Positions 28,801-36,800 are shown, numbered from the stretch's first letter. The stretch: 64,000 nucleotides of DNA from Vibrio sp. S17_S38 (GCF_014694375.1 NZ_JAAUWW010000002.1:1-64000); one strand, 5' to 3'. Notes: a model not told the origin generated them from the sequence alone. Made by a program: numbers and translations.

Positions 28801-29039
28801 TCCAACAATAAAGCATCGATCATTTGCACCGATTTTTTATCCGCACGGATGGCTTGGATAAGTTGTGTCGTTTTATCTTGAATGGTTTGTTTTTCTTGCT
28901 CACTGGGTGTGGCAAGAGGAAGCAGCTGATTGAGCCAAGTAGATTCATCCACCATGTATAAAGGCGAAATTAAAGCCCAAAGATCGGATAATGGTTGCTG
29001 ATTAAATTCTTTTGATAATACATCCGTTGCAGTAAACAT
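25833..29039 (-). CDS. putA: bifunctional proline dehydrogenase / P5C dehydrogenase PutA
   Basis: The 1068-residue enzyme oxidises proline to glutamate. The N-terminal FAD-dependent PRODH barrel (about 150-480) shows DAEEADRLEISLELFE, RLVKGAYWDSEIKW and the C-terminal RRLLENGANSSFVHRLVD. The NAD-dependent ALDH domain (about 560-1050) has SPWNFPLAIFLGQ, FTGSTPTAQRI, ETGGQNAMIVD and the catalytic Cys in AGQRCSALR. There is no ribbon-helix-helix DNA-binding segment at the N-terminus, so regulation falls to the AraC protein PutR. The long-PutA C-terminal ALDH-like domain is missing and is encoded by the next gene. Confidence 0.9.
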   Translation of the reverse strand: MFTATDVLSKEFNQQPLSDLWALISPLYMVDESTWLNQLLPLATPSEQEKQTIQDKTTQLIQAIRADKKSVQMIDALLLEYSLDTHEGILLMCLAEALMRIPDAATADALIRDKLSVADWKSHLKNSDSVFVNASTWGLMFTGKVIGLHESQTQSPSQGLSRLVNKFSEPVIRKAMHQAMKIMGHQFVLGRTIIEAQKNGKSMREKGYTYSYDMLGEAALTTDDAKKYFNDYLMAISAVGNDKFNHDVSPAPSVSIKLSALHPRYEVANKHRVMTQLYATVEQLIVHARQLDVALTIDAEEADRLEISLELFEKLYRSEVAQGWGKFGLVIQAYSKRALPVLAWLNALAKEQGDMIPLRLVKGAYWDSEIKWSQQAGYNNYPVYTRKESTDVAYLACARFLLSDHVRGNIFPQFASHNAHTVTAIATMATHKEFEFQRLHGMGDSLYHHVMAAYRQSVRIYAPVGSHKDLLPYLVRRLLENGANSSFVHRLVDARCPIEDLNQHPVDSLLAHEHFYNPAIPLPRAIFADRKNSLGVNVDILSEAEPFEVKVNQWLEKTWQSGPIINGKQLYSNDNHRQDQVKDESMIKDDNLLDTQIQIVTAPYDRRIQVGSVQFSNLDHVSAAIEGAQSCFREWNRLGYHARAEKLDRLADLLEDHLAEFVALCHKEAGKTIHDSIDEVREAVDFCRFYAKQDSIFTLQSTVDFDGNERDMTREGRGVFVCISPWNFPLAIFLGQISAALVSGNTVIAKPAEQTSLIAARAVELMIEAGFPTGSIQLLPGNGALVGQALTSHPAIAGVAFTGSTPTAQRINATLAEREASPVPFIAETGGQNAMIVDSTALPEQVVRDVLRSAFASAGQRCSALRVLYVQHDIADRIVSLIKGGMQELSVGLPYLHSTDVGPVIDTAAKDKLMTHIELMRKSHNVIAELALNDECQQGDFISPTAIEISDINVLTEEKFGPILHVIRFKADELPKVVQDINQTGFGLTMGVHSRNETTYRWIEKHARVGNCYINRDQVGAVVGVQPFGGQGLSGTGPKAGGPHYLYRFTQFALTQPLSDSETNSTQA
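27275..27290 (+). repeat. RctB iteron-like sequence inside putA
   Basis: CCTTGATCATGCTTTC contains TTGATCATGCTTTC. This is the origin iteron consensus (TTGATCATGCTTCT) with the same variant as the last origin copy at 36637. It lies in the middle of putA, about 9 kb from the origin. Confidence 0.5.
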
Positions 29040-29179
29040 GCACAGTTCTCACTCTATGAACCTATTAATGAGGTGAGTGTAGTGCCATTTAAACAACATA
29101 AATTGATAAAAACTCCGTTTTATTTGATTAAAACTCAGTTTGTTCACAAAAAACCAACATGATCACATATTTTAAGTAA

Positions 29180-30043
29180 CTAATATTTTTCAGAATTATA
29201 CGACATTTTTCTATATAGCGACGGAGAAACCCCTACCATACGGCGAAAGTTATGAGTGAAAACACTTTGGTCGGAGAAGCCAACTAATTGAGAAATATGA
29301 CCAAGATTATATTGTCCTTCTCTTATTAAAGTTTTTGACAGCTCAATTCTTTTTTGTAGAACATATTGATGTGGTGTGCAGCCAACCTGTGATTTGAAAG
29401 ATAGATGAAAATGACTTTCACCTAAAAATGCACATGCCGCTAAATCGGATACTGATATCTTATTGGTTAAATGCTGATGAATATAACGATCAATCAGATC
29501 CATATTCAAGCGGTTGCCTTTTTTGAGTGTTTCAAACGGTTTAGTGTGACGGTGTAATAAGGCAATGATAGTGTCTTGGCAGGCTTGGCATAACCATTGA
29601 TCATCGGGATTTGATTCTATTTCCTGTACTAATAATTTAACCAATTGCTGAATAGGTAAATCGAGTTGAAAATACACCTCTTTTTCTAATAAGGCATTTA
29701 CCAGAGCACGAACTTGAGATTGATTTTTATCCCGATGTATTACGTCATCAAGCTCTTCTTTATTTAGTCGTTTATCGTCGAAAAAGTGATCTTCATCGAA
29801 GACGAAATTCAGCACTAAAATATCCGATAAACCAATACCGCCAAAACGATGTTCACAAGCAGCACGAACAATACAACCTTGCCCAGGTCCAATCAGCCGA
29901 ACTTCCCCATCGACTTCAAATTCCGCACGACCTTTTAATCCTATAACGATCTGAGTGTAATCATGTTGATGCCTTTCCATATAGCTAGGAAGCGTGATCA
30001 ACTGTGCGGTTTTAGGTGGCGTATTGATATCAAATTCAGCCAT
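29180..30043 (-). CDS. putR: AraC-family activator of proline utilisation, PutR
   Basis: The 287-residue regulator has an N-terminal cupin sensing domain (PSYMERHQHDYTQIVIGLKGRAEFEVDGEVRLIGPGQG-type strands). A C-terminal AraC/XylS double helix-turn-helix follows (KISVSDLAACAFLGESHFHLSFK; YNLGHISQLVGFSDQSVFTHNF). Its position directly upstream of putA, same direction, matches Vibrio PutR, an AraC-type activator of the put genes described in V. vulnificus. The 140-bp gap to putA should contain the put promoter. Confidence 0.78.
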   Translation of the reverse strand: MAEFDINTPPKTAQLITLPSYMERHQHDYTQIVIGLKGRAEFEVDGEVRLIGPGQGCIVRAACEHRFGGIGLSDILVLNFVFDEDHFFDDKRLNKEELDDVIHRDKNQSQVRALVNALLEKEVYFQLDLPIQQLVKLLVQEIESNPDDQWLCQACQDTIIALLHRHTKPFETLKKGNRLNMDLIDRYIHQHLTNKISVSDLAACAFLGESHFHLSFKSQVGCTPHQYVLQKRIELSKTLIREGQYNLGHISQLVGFSDQSVFTHNFRRMVGVSPSLYRKMSYNSEKY

Positions 30044-30078
30044 AAAAAGTTACTTCCTGAGCATTCATTAAGATCTTA

Positions 30079-30108
30079 CTTGATCATAGTTCCAGAACGA
30101 TGATCAAG
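30079..30108. repeat. inverted pair of RctB iteron-like sequences upstream of putR
   Basis: CTTGATCAT (30079-30087) and ATGATCAAG (30100-30108) face each other across 12 bp. Read outward, each arm extends into iteron-type flanks: TTGATCATAGTTCC on plus and TTGATCATCGTTCT on minus. These resemble the origin copies at 36523 and 36387. The pair lies about 6 kb from the iteron array, in the putR-pdxH intergenic region. Confidence 0.55.
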
Positions 30109-30189
30109 ACATATCAAACTACGGAGATGGTAATTCCAATAACTCTTTATAAATCAAATTAATAATTAGCAAATTTATATCAGATTTTA

Positions 30190-30204
30190 ATTTACAGTGT
30201 AAAT
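30190..30204. other. parS2 site 1
   Basis: ATTTACAGTGTAAAT matches the chromosome 2 parS consensus of Vibrio (NTTTACANTGTAAAN) exactly. It lies just after pdxH and is a centromere-like site bound by ParB2. Confidence 0.85.
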
Positions 30205-30236
30205 CTAGGTGATCTTTAATTCACCCAATCGATAAT

Positions 30237-30881
30237 TTAAGGTGCTAAACGAGAAATATCCCATTCTTTTTGATCTTGTTCTGACTTCATATAAATAAAA
30301 CGGTCATGCAAGCGACGTTCACCACCTTGCCAAAATTCCATACTGTCTACTTTAATTCGGTAGCCTCCCCAAAAACTAGGTACTGGGATCTTACCATCTG
30401 CAAACTTTTCTTTTAGTTCAAGGTACTTCCCTTCAAGCACGCCGCGAGCTGAAATTCGATTACTTTGCTTACTAGCCCACGCTGCAAGTTGGCTTTCTTT
30501 CGGGCGAGAAGTGAAGTACTTCATATTTTCCATAGCCGAAAGTTTTTCTACCGTACCAGTAATATGAACTTGGCGCTCCATCGCATACCATGGGAAATGT
30601 AAGCTAATTTTATTGTTGTGTTGTAGGTGTTGAGCTTTACGGCTACCAAGATTGGTATAAAAAACGAAGCCTTGGTCATCGACATTTTTAAGTAACACAA
30701 TCCGTTGAAAGGGCTGTCCATGTTCATCGACAGTCGCAACTGTCATGGCCGTTGGATCTTTTAAATCAAACTCAATCGCTTGTTGTAACCATAGATTAAA
30801 TTGGTCAACTGGATTTATCGCTAAGTCTTTACGCTTTAATGCACTCAAAGCATATTCACGTCGCATATCAGAAAGTTTCAT
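30237..30881 (-). CDS. pdxH: pyridoxamine 5'-phosphate oxidase PdxH
   Basis: The 214-residue FMN enzyme of vitamin B6 metabolism converts pyridoxine/pyridoxamine 5'-phosphate to PLP. It has the family start [23 protein letters not shown], the FMN-binding segment [29 protein letters not shown], and the C-terminal signature [15 protein letters not shown]-x(10)-W-x-I-x-R-L-A-P. The length is typical. It stands alone, flanked by parS2 sites on both sides. Confidence 0.92.
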   Translation of the reverse strand: MKLSDMRREYALSALKRKDLAINPVDQFNLWLQQAIEFDLKDPTAMTVATVDEHGQPFQRIVLLKNVDDQGFVFYTNLGSRKAQHLQHNNKISLHFPWYAMERQVHITGTVEKLSAMENMKYFTSRPKESQLAAWASKQSNRISARGVLEGKYLELKEKFADGKIPVPSFWGGYRIKVDSMEFWQGGERRLHDRFIYMKSEQDQKEWDISRLAP

Positions 30882-31101
30882 AACAAGTCCTTAAGTTTAT
30901 GTTGCTTAATTTTGCGCTTAACTCAATAGCAAGACAAGTCTAAAATTAAAAAGCGTATGACAAAAAATGTCCTGTTCTTCCTTAAAAATAGAGAGCTAAA
31001 AATACATATCATAGGAGTCATGAAATATACCTATTATCTAATGGCAGATTAACTGAGATGAACATAATTAGATGTGTCATATATAAAGATTAGAAATGGT
31101 A

Positions 31102-31116
31102 ATTTACAGTGTAAAT
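31102..31116. other. parS2 site 2
   Basis: ATTTACAGTGTAAAT is an exact match to the chromosome 2 parS consensus, in the pdxH-tmcA intergenic region. Confidence 0.85.
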
Positions 31117-31144
31117 CAATACCCCAAATATTAACGACAGATGG

Positions 31145-31159
31145 ATTTACACTGTAAAT
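31145..31159. other. parS2 site 3
   Basis: ATTTACACTGTAAAT is an exact match to the consensus, 29 bp after site 2 and 8 bp beyond the tmcA stop codon. Two sites this close may form a strong nucleation point for ParB2. Confidence 0.85.
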
Positions 31160-31166
31160 TGAAGGT

Positions 31167-33245
31167 TTATAACAATGCTATTATTTGTTTGATCTGCTGC
31201 TCAATCATTTTTCGGCCTGACAAATGGCATAACTCCCCTACTTCTTTCCATGATTGTTGCTGCAATACACGGGACACGAGGCAGTCGAGTCCAACCATAT
31301 CTGAAAATGAATAGCTTCCACATAATCGCTGCCAAACAAAATCGTCTAACTCAAAATGGACAGATTCAAAACTATTGCCACCTTGAAGATAGTTTTCAAC
31401 TAAAGGTGACTTATCTATAACCGATGGCTTAGAAATTTGCTCAGTCAAGATTCCCATCACCACATCAACTTCTAAATATTGAAAAACGTTAGACAGCAAA
31501 AATTTAAATTCTTGTCCAAAGCGGTCATGTGTACTTTCAAGCCAAGTCTGGGCATCAAAAGATAGAGGGGCAATCATCACTGCAGAATAACAACCACTCG
31601 CTTGATCTCGGTGACTGCCTAACTTAACTAAACTAAATTGCTCAGACCAAAATCGGATTAAATCCGATGTCGCTCCAAAGCTGGTGGAAAGAAAATCAAC
31701 TTTATCGATAAGTTCTAATTGCAGTAAGTTCAACGCTTGCTGCCCAATACCTTGGCGTTGACATTCTGGATGCACCGCAATTCTCATGATTCGTGCGCTA
31801 GTTTGAATCGCCGCTTGCTCAATGGATAAATGATTAGATAGATAAGAGGCGACTAAATACCCTTTAGGTCGTCGCTTTCCTTGTTGGATTTCTGTCACCA
31901 ACTCAGGCGATAAACCACCTTCTAGATTAATCACAATACAGCCCAATAATGAATCTTGAGATTGAATAATGTATAAACTCATTGCTTGGTCATCGAGTAA
32001 TTGGAACAAATCATTAGGCGTCGTTTGATAATGCGCATTCACCAATAATTCAAACACAGAATGTAAGAGGGCGGGTTGATTTAGCAATTGCTCTTTATCG
32101 ATAAGCTGTAATTGAATATCAATGTGCGATGTTGGGGCAGGTGTGATATCACTCGCTAGCAGGAAAGTATCAAATAGCCATAATTCTAATGGATCATTTT
32201 GCTGCCAACGTATTGGTTGAAGTAATTCTTGATGCTTCCAACCATCGCGGTTTTCATCTAACCACTGCATAAATTTAAGCGTAAATCCACGCCCACAACC
32301 TTCATAGCCATGTACCGTTGAGCTAAACACCATACGATGATAATGCTGGGTCATTCGTTTCAACATTGATAAAGGTAAAGCGGCAGCTTCATCAACCAAC
32401 AATAAATCACATTCAGGCTTATTTAACAGCAGTTTATCTGGCGCGATAAACAACAAGCGAGAGCCGTTATCTAATTCCAGAGACATTCGATTTTGTTGCT
32501 TTATATTTTGCTCGAATTTAGCGTATATTAATTCAGTAATAGCATGGTCAAATACGCTTGATAATGATTTGATTGAAGCCGCGGTAATTATTATCGTACG
32601 TGGATGTTCAGACATAAGTTGAGCGGCAGCCATTCCTAAACAAGCCGATTTACCTCGTCCACGATGAGCCGTTAATACTAAAGGTCGCTTTCGATGCCCC
32701 GATAATACCTTCCTAATTCCTTCAATTGCAGCAAGCTGATCTTGAGTTTTACCTTCAATAAAAACCGTCGGTAAATTTGATTTCACAATCTGATTGTCAT
32801 CGGAAGAAAAAAGTAAAGGTGAATCTAGCTCTTCAACTCGTGGCCATTGAGTTAGATGCTGTTGTAACCACATTTTACTATGCGATGATACAAGCTGATC
32901 ACTATTAATAATGAATAGCAAACCTCCTGCTTTTAATGCACCACATGCAGCAGTGAAACTATTGGCATCAAAACCGGCTCTTAGGTCAAAAATCAATAGC
33001 TCAGCTTCCTGCCCTAAAATTTGTGCGCCTTGCTTATAATCAAAACATCTATGCTTAAAATCACCAATAATATCTTCTTTCTTTCCAAAGCAAGCGATTT
33101 GGGAACCAGATAAACCCGCATGGTGAATATACTGTTGAATAAGATATTCTGAATCTGCATCATCAAGATTGAAACAAACGGCAGAGCGATGTCCATTCTG
33201 AGTTAATTGAGTCTGGAATTGCAGTAAAGAAGAGAGGGCGTTCAT
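31167..33245 (-). CDS. tmcA: tRNA(Met) cytidine acetyltransferase TmcA
   Basis: The 692-residue enzyme makes N4-acetylcytidine at the wobble position of elongator tRNA-Met, using ATP and acetyl-CoA. Visible are an N-terminal DUF1726 region, a helicase-like domain with Walker A AHRGRGKSAC (near residue 195) and DEAAALP (Walker B type). A GNAT acetyltransferase domain follows, with RIMRIAVHPECQRQGIGQQAL (Q-R-x-G-I-G acetyl-CoA loop), and then a C-terminal tRNA-binding tail. The length fits the family. Confidence 0.9.
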   Translation of the reverse strand: MNALSSLLQFQTQLTQNGHRSAVCFNLDDADSEYLIQQYIHHAGLSGSQIACFGKKEDIIGDFKHRCFDYKQGAQILGQEAELLIFDLRAGFDANSFTAACGALKAGGLLFIINSDQLVSSHSKMWLQQHLTQWPRVEELDSPLLFSSDDNQIVKSNLPTVFIEGKTQDQLAAIEGIRKVLSGHRKRPLVLTAHRGRGKSACLGMAAAQLMSEHPRTIIITAASIKSLSSVFDHAITELIYAKFEQNIKQQNRMSLELDNGSRLLFIAPDKLLLNKPECDLLLVDEAAALPLSMLKRMTQHYHRMVFSSTVHGYEGCGRGFTLKFMQWLDENRDGWKHQELLQPIRWQQNDPLELWLFDTFLLASDITPAPTSHIDIQLQLIDKEQLLNQPALLHSVFELLVNAHYQTTPNDLFQLLDDQAMSLYIIQSQDSLLGCIVINLEGGLSPELVTEIQQGKRRPKGYLVASYLSNHLSIEQAAIQTSARIMRIAVHPECQRQGIGQQALNLLQLELIDKVDFLSTSFGATSDLIRFWSEQFSLVKLGSHRDQASGCYSAVMIAPLSFDAQTWLESTHDRFGQEFKFLLSNVFQYLEVDVVMGILTEQISKPSVIDKSPLVENYLQGGNSFESVHFELDDFVWQRLCGSYSFSDMVGLDCLVSRVLQQQSWKEVGELCHLSGRKMIEQQIKQIIALL

Positions 33246-33291
33246 ACTATCACACGGTTAAAATCGAATAAGGTAAGCATACCATAGGCGT

Positions 33292-33324
33292 AAAAAAGCC
33301 GCACATCGATGAAATGCGCGGCTT
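33292..33324 (-). terminator. terminator after parB2
   Basis: On the minus strand AAGCCGCGC and GTGCGGCTT pair with a loop of about 15 nt, followed by TTTTTTAC. It ends the parA2-parB2 operon before tmcA. Confidence 0.75.
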
Positions 33325-33342
33325 ATAGATACATCACATTAA

Positions 33343-34317
33343 TTAATCAATCTTACTTTGGACAAAATCCAAAATGGCTTGCATGGTTTCATCATCTATT
33401 TTTTTAAGTGACAAAGATAAGCTAGACCCTTTACGCAAATAGCTGATGCGACCTTTGACCAAATCCACTTTATCTACGCTTTTTTTCGTCTCTGTCGGGT
33501 GGAGCTCTTCAATCCAATCTTCTAACTGAGTAGAAACATCTTTAGTTAAGCGGGCAACACCTTGCGAGCCTGATTGCTTCCAAATATCACCTTGTTGTGA
33601 ACGACATTTTTCCAACAATAATGTTTGTGATTTTTTAGGTAATGAGTGATATAACTTGTGCAACTTCACGATAGTTGGACGACCGACATCACTAACATTT
33701 GGATAGGTCGTCAATATCTCAATTGGTAAAGCCGCCGCTTTCAATGCGCCACTCACTAAAGCTTCGCTGCATTGGAATATTTGCGCTAGAGATTTTTGAT
33801 CCGTTGCTTGGCCAGAATCCAACTTAAGCTGCATTTCACGCCCACGCTCATACAAAGATAACGGCTTATGAGTATTCGCAACATCCGATAAAAACTTAGC
33901 ATGCTCAGCTTCGATATCATCTGCCACATAAATTAAGAAGTCTTTTTGTGCCAAAATACATGACATACGACGACGACTGCCATCAAGAACTTCAATTTTA
34001 CCATCTTTATTACGTCGACCAACCGCTGGATATTGCTGACCACGTTCCTTTAATGTCACTAAAATATCGGATAAAGCATGCTCATTTAAGAACGATTGTT
34101 CACGAGAGTTTTGAGCAAACACGACCGTTTTATTTTCAATGTCAGCCGCAGGGATCGACATCAGTTCAAAAGCAACAAGCTCTTTCCCTGCAATCGCTAA
34201 TTCAATCACTTGGGCTTTTTCTTTGACAGCAGCTTGCGCTTCAACAGGTGAAGTTGCTCGACGCTTATTCGCTTTGCCAAATAATTTTGCGTTTAGTTCA
34301 GACGTTTTAATCGCCAT
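33343..34317 (-). CDS. parB2: chromosome 2 partition protein ParB2
   Basis: The 324-residue ParB/Spo0J-type protein binds parS2. It has an N-terminal ParB/sulfiredoxin-like CTPase domain (RGQQYPAVGRRNKDGKIEVLDGSRRRMSCILA) and a helix-turn-helix core (LSLYERGREMQLKLDSGQATDQKSLAQIFQCSEALVSGALKAA). A C-terminal dimerisation domain completes it. Its length matches V. cholerae ParB2 (about 325). The start overlaps the parA2 stop by one base (TAATG). It segregates chromosome 2, and ParB2 also modulates RctB-controlled replication in V. cholerae. Confidence 0.9.
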   Translation of the reverse strand: MAIKTSELNAKLFGKANKRRATSPVEAQAAVKEKAQVIELAIAGKELVAFELMSIPAADIENKTVVFAQNSREQSFLNEHALSDILVTLKERGQQYPAVGRRNKDGKIEVLDGSRRRMSCILAQKDFLIYVADDIEAEHAKFLSDVANTHKPLSLYERGREMQLKLDSGQATDQKSLAQIFQCSEALVSGALKAAALPIEILTTYPNVSDVGRPTIVKLHKLYHSLPKKSQTLLLEKCRSQQGDIWKQSGSQGVARLTKDVSTQLEDWIEELHPTETKKSVDKVDLVKGRISYLRKGSSLSLSLKKIDDETMQAILDFVQSKID

Positions 34318-35540
34318 TATTCATTCCCCTGGTTTAATGATGCCCAGTGACTATGCATCACTCGCTCAAGTTCTAATGCACTTTTATGAATCGCATCTTG
34401 CGCGACGGCTAGCGTTTTTTTGCCACCTTCAAAATCACTCGCGGTTAAATCAAACACGGTACTGTAAGTATCGGCGCAGGTTTCAAAAGCACGACTTCTT
34501 GGGATCGTCGCCATCATGACTTGTTCTGCCAATAAATAATTCATCTCCGTTAATACAGAAACTTGTTTTTTATTATCATCTTCAAACATCGTAGGCATTA
34601 ACCGAACGAATTCCAAGCCTTGCCAATCATCAGGAAACATTTCATATACAGTAGGTAAATGTTGGAAAAAGTTAACCGTCGATGCCCAATCTAAACGTTT
34701 TGCAGCACAAGGGATCAAAAGAGCATTAGAGGCATACATTGCATTCCATACCAATGGATCAACATGAGGTCCGGTATCCATCATGATAATATCGAAGTCA
34801 TCAGCAATTTTATCAATTAACTTTTCTTTCAATAACTTAACAATATCAAGAGACTGGTTTTGTGAAAGGTGCTGCCAAGCTTCCGCATTAAACATCGCAT
34901 CTTCTGGAAAGGCAGAAATCGTCTTTAAGTTAGGATATTGAGTAGGTAACAGCACATTTCTGCGTAAAAATTCCGCATCAACATCGACACCTTCAGGCAC
35001 ATTATCGAGCATCACATCAACAGCAGAATAGATTTCATCACGGTCTTCCACACTAATTTGTGGATTCAAAAATAAACGCAAAGAGCCCTGTGGATCTAAA
35101 TCGATTAAACAAATACGGTAACGTTTATCAAGGTTTAACGCCAAACAAGCAGCTACATGAACGGCTGACATCGATTTCCCTGTGCCACCTTTTTGGTTCT
35201 GCACATTTACAATCCAAGGTTTATTCGATGTATTCTTCTTTTGTTGATAAAACATTGGTGCGCCGGCTGCATCCATTAATTGATGAGCTTCGCTTAATGT
35301 AATGGAATAATGATTAGCATTATTTTTAGTAAACTGGTGGCCATTTGCTTCCATTTTTGCGATAGCTTCATCGAGTTTACGACGAGTTAGACCAGAACGA
35401 GTTTCCATTAATGCCTTCGACATTGGAGGAAAATGTTCTTCTTTACGCTCTTCTAAAACAATCTCGATACGATCCGCTTGAACTTGCTTCGTCAGTTCAG
35501 CTAGACGTTCCAGATTTTTAATTGTCTGTTCTCTTTTCAT
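34317..35540 (-). CDS. parA2: chromosome 2 partition ATPase ParA2
   Basis: The 407-residue type Ib-like ParA has an N-terminal winged helix-turn-helix (GLTRRKLDEAIAKMEANGHQF) that can autorepress the operon. A deviant Walker A (QNQKGGTGKSMSAVH, with the signature Lys) and Walker B-like ICLIDLDPQGSL and IIMMDTGPH follow. It forms dynamic nucleoprotein filaments that pull ParB2-parS2 complexes. The ATG at 35540 gives the same length as V. cholerae ParA2. The operon reads away from the origin. Confidence 0.9.
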   Translation of the reverse strand: MKREQTIKNLERLAELTKQVQADRIEIVLEERKEEHFPPMSKALMETRSGLTRRKLDEAIAKMEANGHQFTKNNANHYSITLSEAHQLMDAAGAPMFYQQKKNTSNKPWIVNVQNQKGGTGKSMSAVHVAACLALNLDKRYRICLIDLDPQGSLRLFLNPQISVEDRDEIYSAVDVMLDNVPEGVDVDAEFLRRNVLLPTQYPNLKTISAFPEDAMFNAEAWQHLSQNQSLDIVKLLKEKLIDKIADDFDIIMMDTGPHVDPLVWNAMYASNALLIPCAAKRLDWASTVNFFQHLPTVYEMFPDDWQGLEFVRLMPTMFEDDNKKQVSVLTEMNYLLAEQVMMATIPRSRAFETCADTYSTVFDLTASDFEGGKKTLAVAQDAIHKSALELERVMHSHWASLNQGNE

Positions 35541-35756
35541 CAGTAATTCCAATCATTCGACCGAGATAAAGAGTGTACAACAAAAAACCAAAATTCAGCA
35601 ATAAGCTGAACGGTTATTTATTAATTATTTTTCATTAAAATAGGTAACTTCATTCATAAAACTGTAAATACTCTGTAAAGCGCTATTTTAATACTATTTT
35701 TTACATGATAAATCCCTTGATAATATCAAAACCAAAAAAGTGTTACAGCGTCACAA

Positions 35757-35771
35757 ATTTACAATGTAAAT
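35757..35771. other. parS2 site 4, next to the origin
   Basis: ATTTACAATGTAAAT matches the consensus and lies in the parA2-rctB region, at the position of the rctA locus of V. cholerae. There, a parS site lets ParB2 relieve RctB-mediated inhibition. Confidence 0.82.
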
Positions 35772-35834
35772 ATCCCATCCAGATAGGAATATAATAACTT
35801 AGACCATCAATTATATACGGAACGATTATCTTAA

Positions 35835-35861
35835 TTGGCTAAACTACAGCCAATGTAGTTT
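35835..35861. promoter_or_regulatory. two mutually exclusive hairpins in the rctA-like region
   Basis: TTGGC/GCCAA (35835-35839, 35849-35853) and AAACTACA/TGTAGTTT (35841-35848, 35854-35861) are overlapping inverted repeats that cannot form together. They lie between parS2 site 4 and the iterons, where V. cholerae has its inhibitory 39-mer sites. This may be an RctB 39-mer-like site or an RNA switch. Confidence 0.35.
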
Positions 35862-36124
35862 CAAATAAGCGATAACGAAAAATTCTAATGTTTAATATAG
35901 AAAGCACATTTAAAAAGAGTATAGATAAAGAAGTCTCGGACAATTTATTCCTATAACCTATATTACTGGCTCAGAAATCACGTAGAAAAATATAAAAATG
36001 AATAAAAGCTATAACTTCTAGCATGATTAAAAAGGGAAATTCCATAAAAAATACAGAAATTGAAGATAATTAATTAAGAATATCAGCCCTATAAACTTAT
36101 AAGATCTGAATAATAGCGGAAAGA

Positions 36125-36401
36125 TGATCAAGGAATACTAAGTGAATAAGGGGAAAATATAGATTCCTTCTTGATCATGCTTCTAGATAGCAAAGCGAGC
36201 ACCAAACAGAACCATGATCAAGGATAGCCCATGAAAATAGAAATAATACGAAGGCGGGGGGATTAGGATCAATGATCAAGGCTTAATCTAAAGTGGAAGC
36301 ATGTAAAGCCTTATCTAGATTACGATGGATGTAATTTGAATTAACAATATATTATTATTAAATAATCAGGAAACACCGCCGAACTCTTGATCATCGTTCC
36401 T
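36125..36401. repeat. five isolated iteron-like sites in the regulatory half of the origin
   Basis: TGATCA cores occur at 36125, 36172, 36215, 36273 and 36388. Those at 36125, 36215 and 36273 read ATGATCAAGG (reverse). Those at 36172 (TTGATCATGCTTCT) and 36388 (TTGATCATCGTTCC) are forward. The irregular spacing contrasts with the array near 36.5-36.65 kb. Confidence 0.7.
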
Positions 36402-36499
36402 AAAAAGCATCATTAACATAAAAATGAATAAAAAAGAGATGCCTTAGTTTATCTTATCGATAATCAGCTCAACATATGGCCACAAAAAATGAAAAATCC

Positions 36500-36508
36500 T
36501 GTGGATAA
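36500..36508 (-). other. DnaA box
   Basis: TGTGGATAA is the exact reverse complement of the DnaA box TTATCCACA. It lies 15 bp before the first iteron of the array, as in V. cholerae oriCII, which needs one DnaA box. Confidence 0.85.
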
Positions 36509-36522
36509 CATGTCTATTTTTA

Positions 36523-36651
36523 TTGATCATAGTTTCGATCTTACATTGATCATGCTTCTATTAATTAATGATCATGCTTCTAAATGAAATTGATCATACT
36601 TCCGATCTTACATTGATCATGCTTCTAATTAATCAATGATCATGCTTTCCA
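36523..36651 (+). repeat. six-iteron RctB array
   Basis: TGATCA cores at 36524, 36547, 36569, 36591, 36614 and 36637 are spaced 23, 22, 22, 23 and 23 bp, about two helical turns. The consensus is (T/A)TGATCATGCTTCT with small variants (AGTTTC, ACTTCC, GCTTTC). All are on the same strand and same DNA face. Six regular 12-mers are also the minimal-origin arrangement in V. cholerae. Confidence 0.88.
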
Positions 36652-36800
36652 AATCTAAAAAAATAATCTATTTAAATACAATTAATTACAATGAAATCGC
36701 CAGCCAGATCATTAGATCATATAAACAATATAGATCATATAAACAAAAGATCAGTTATATAAATCAAGAGCATTTTTTTCTTTCTTTTTTGATCTTTTTT
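36652..36800 (+). other. AT-rich unwinding region with ATCA repeats
   Basis: Very AT-rich DNA follows the iterons. It holds ATCA at 36708, 36716, 36734, 36750 and 36763 on one strand, and a direct repeat of TAGATCATATAAACAA (36713 and 36731). In V. cholerae RctB is reported to bind ATCA motifs on one strand of the opened duplex. This is the likely site of origin melting. Confidence 0.65.

Noticed and set aside
35541-36520. A coding rctA gene.
   Set aside because: No credible open frame is present. In V. cholerae rctA acts as DNA/RNA and not as a protein.
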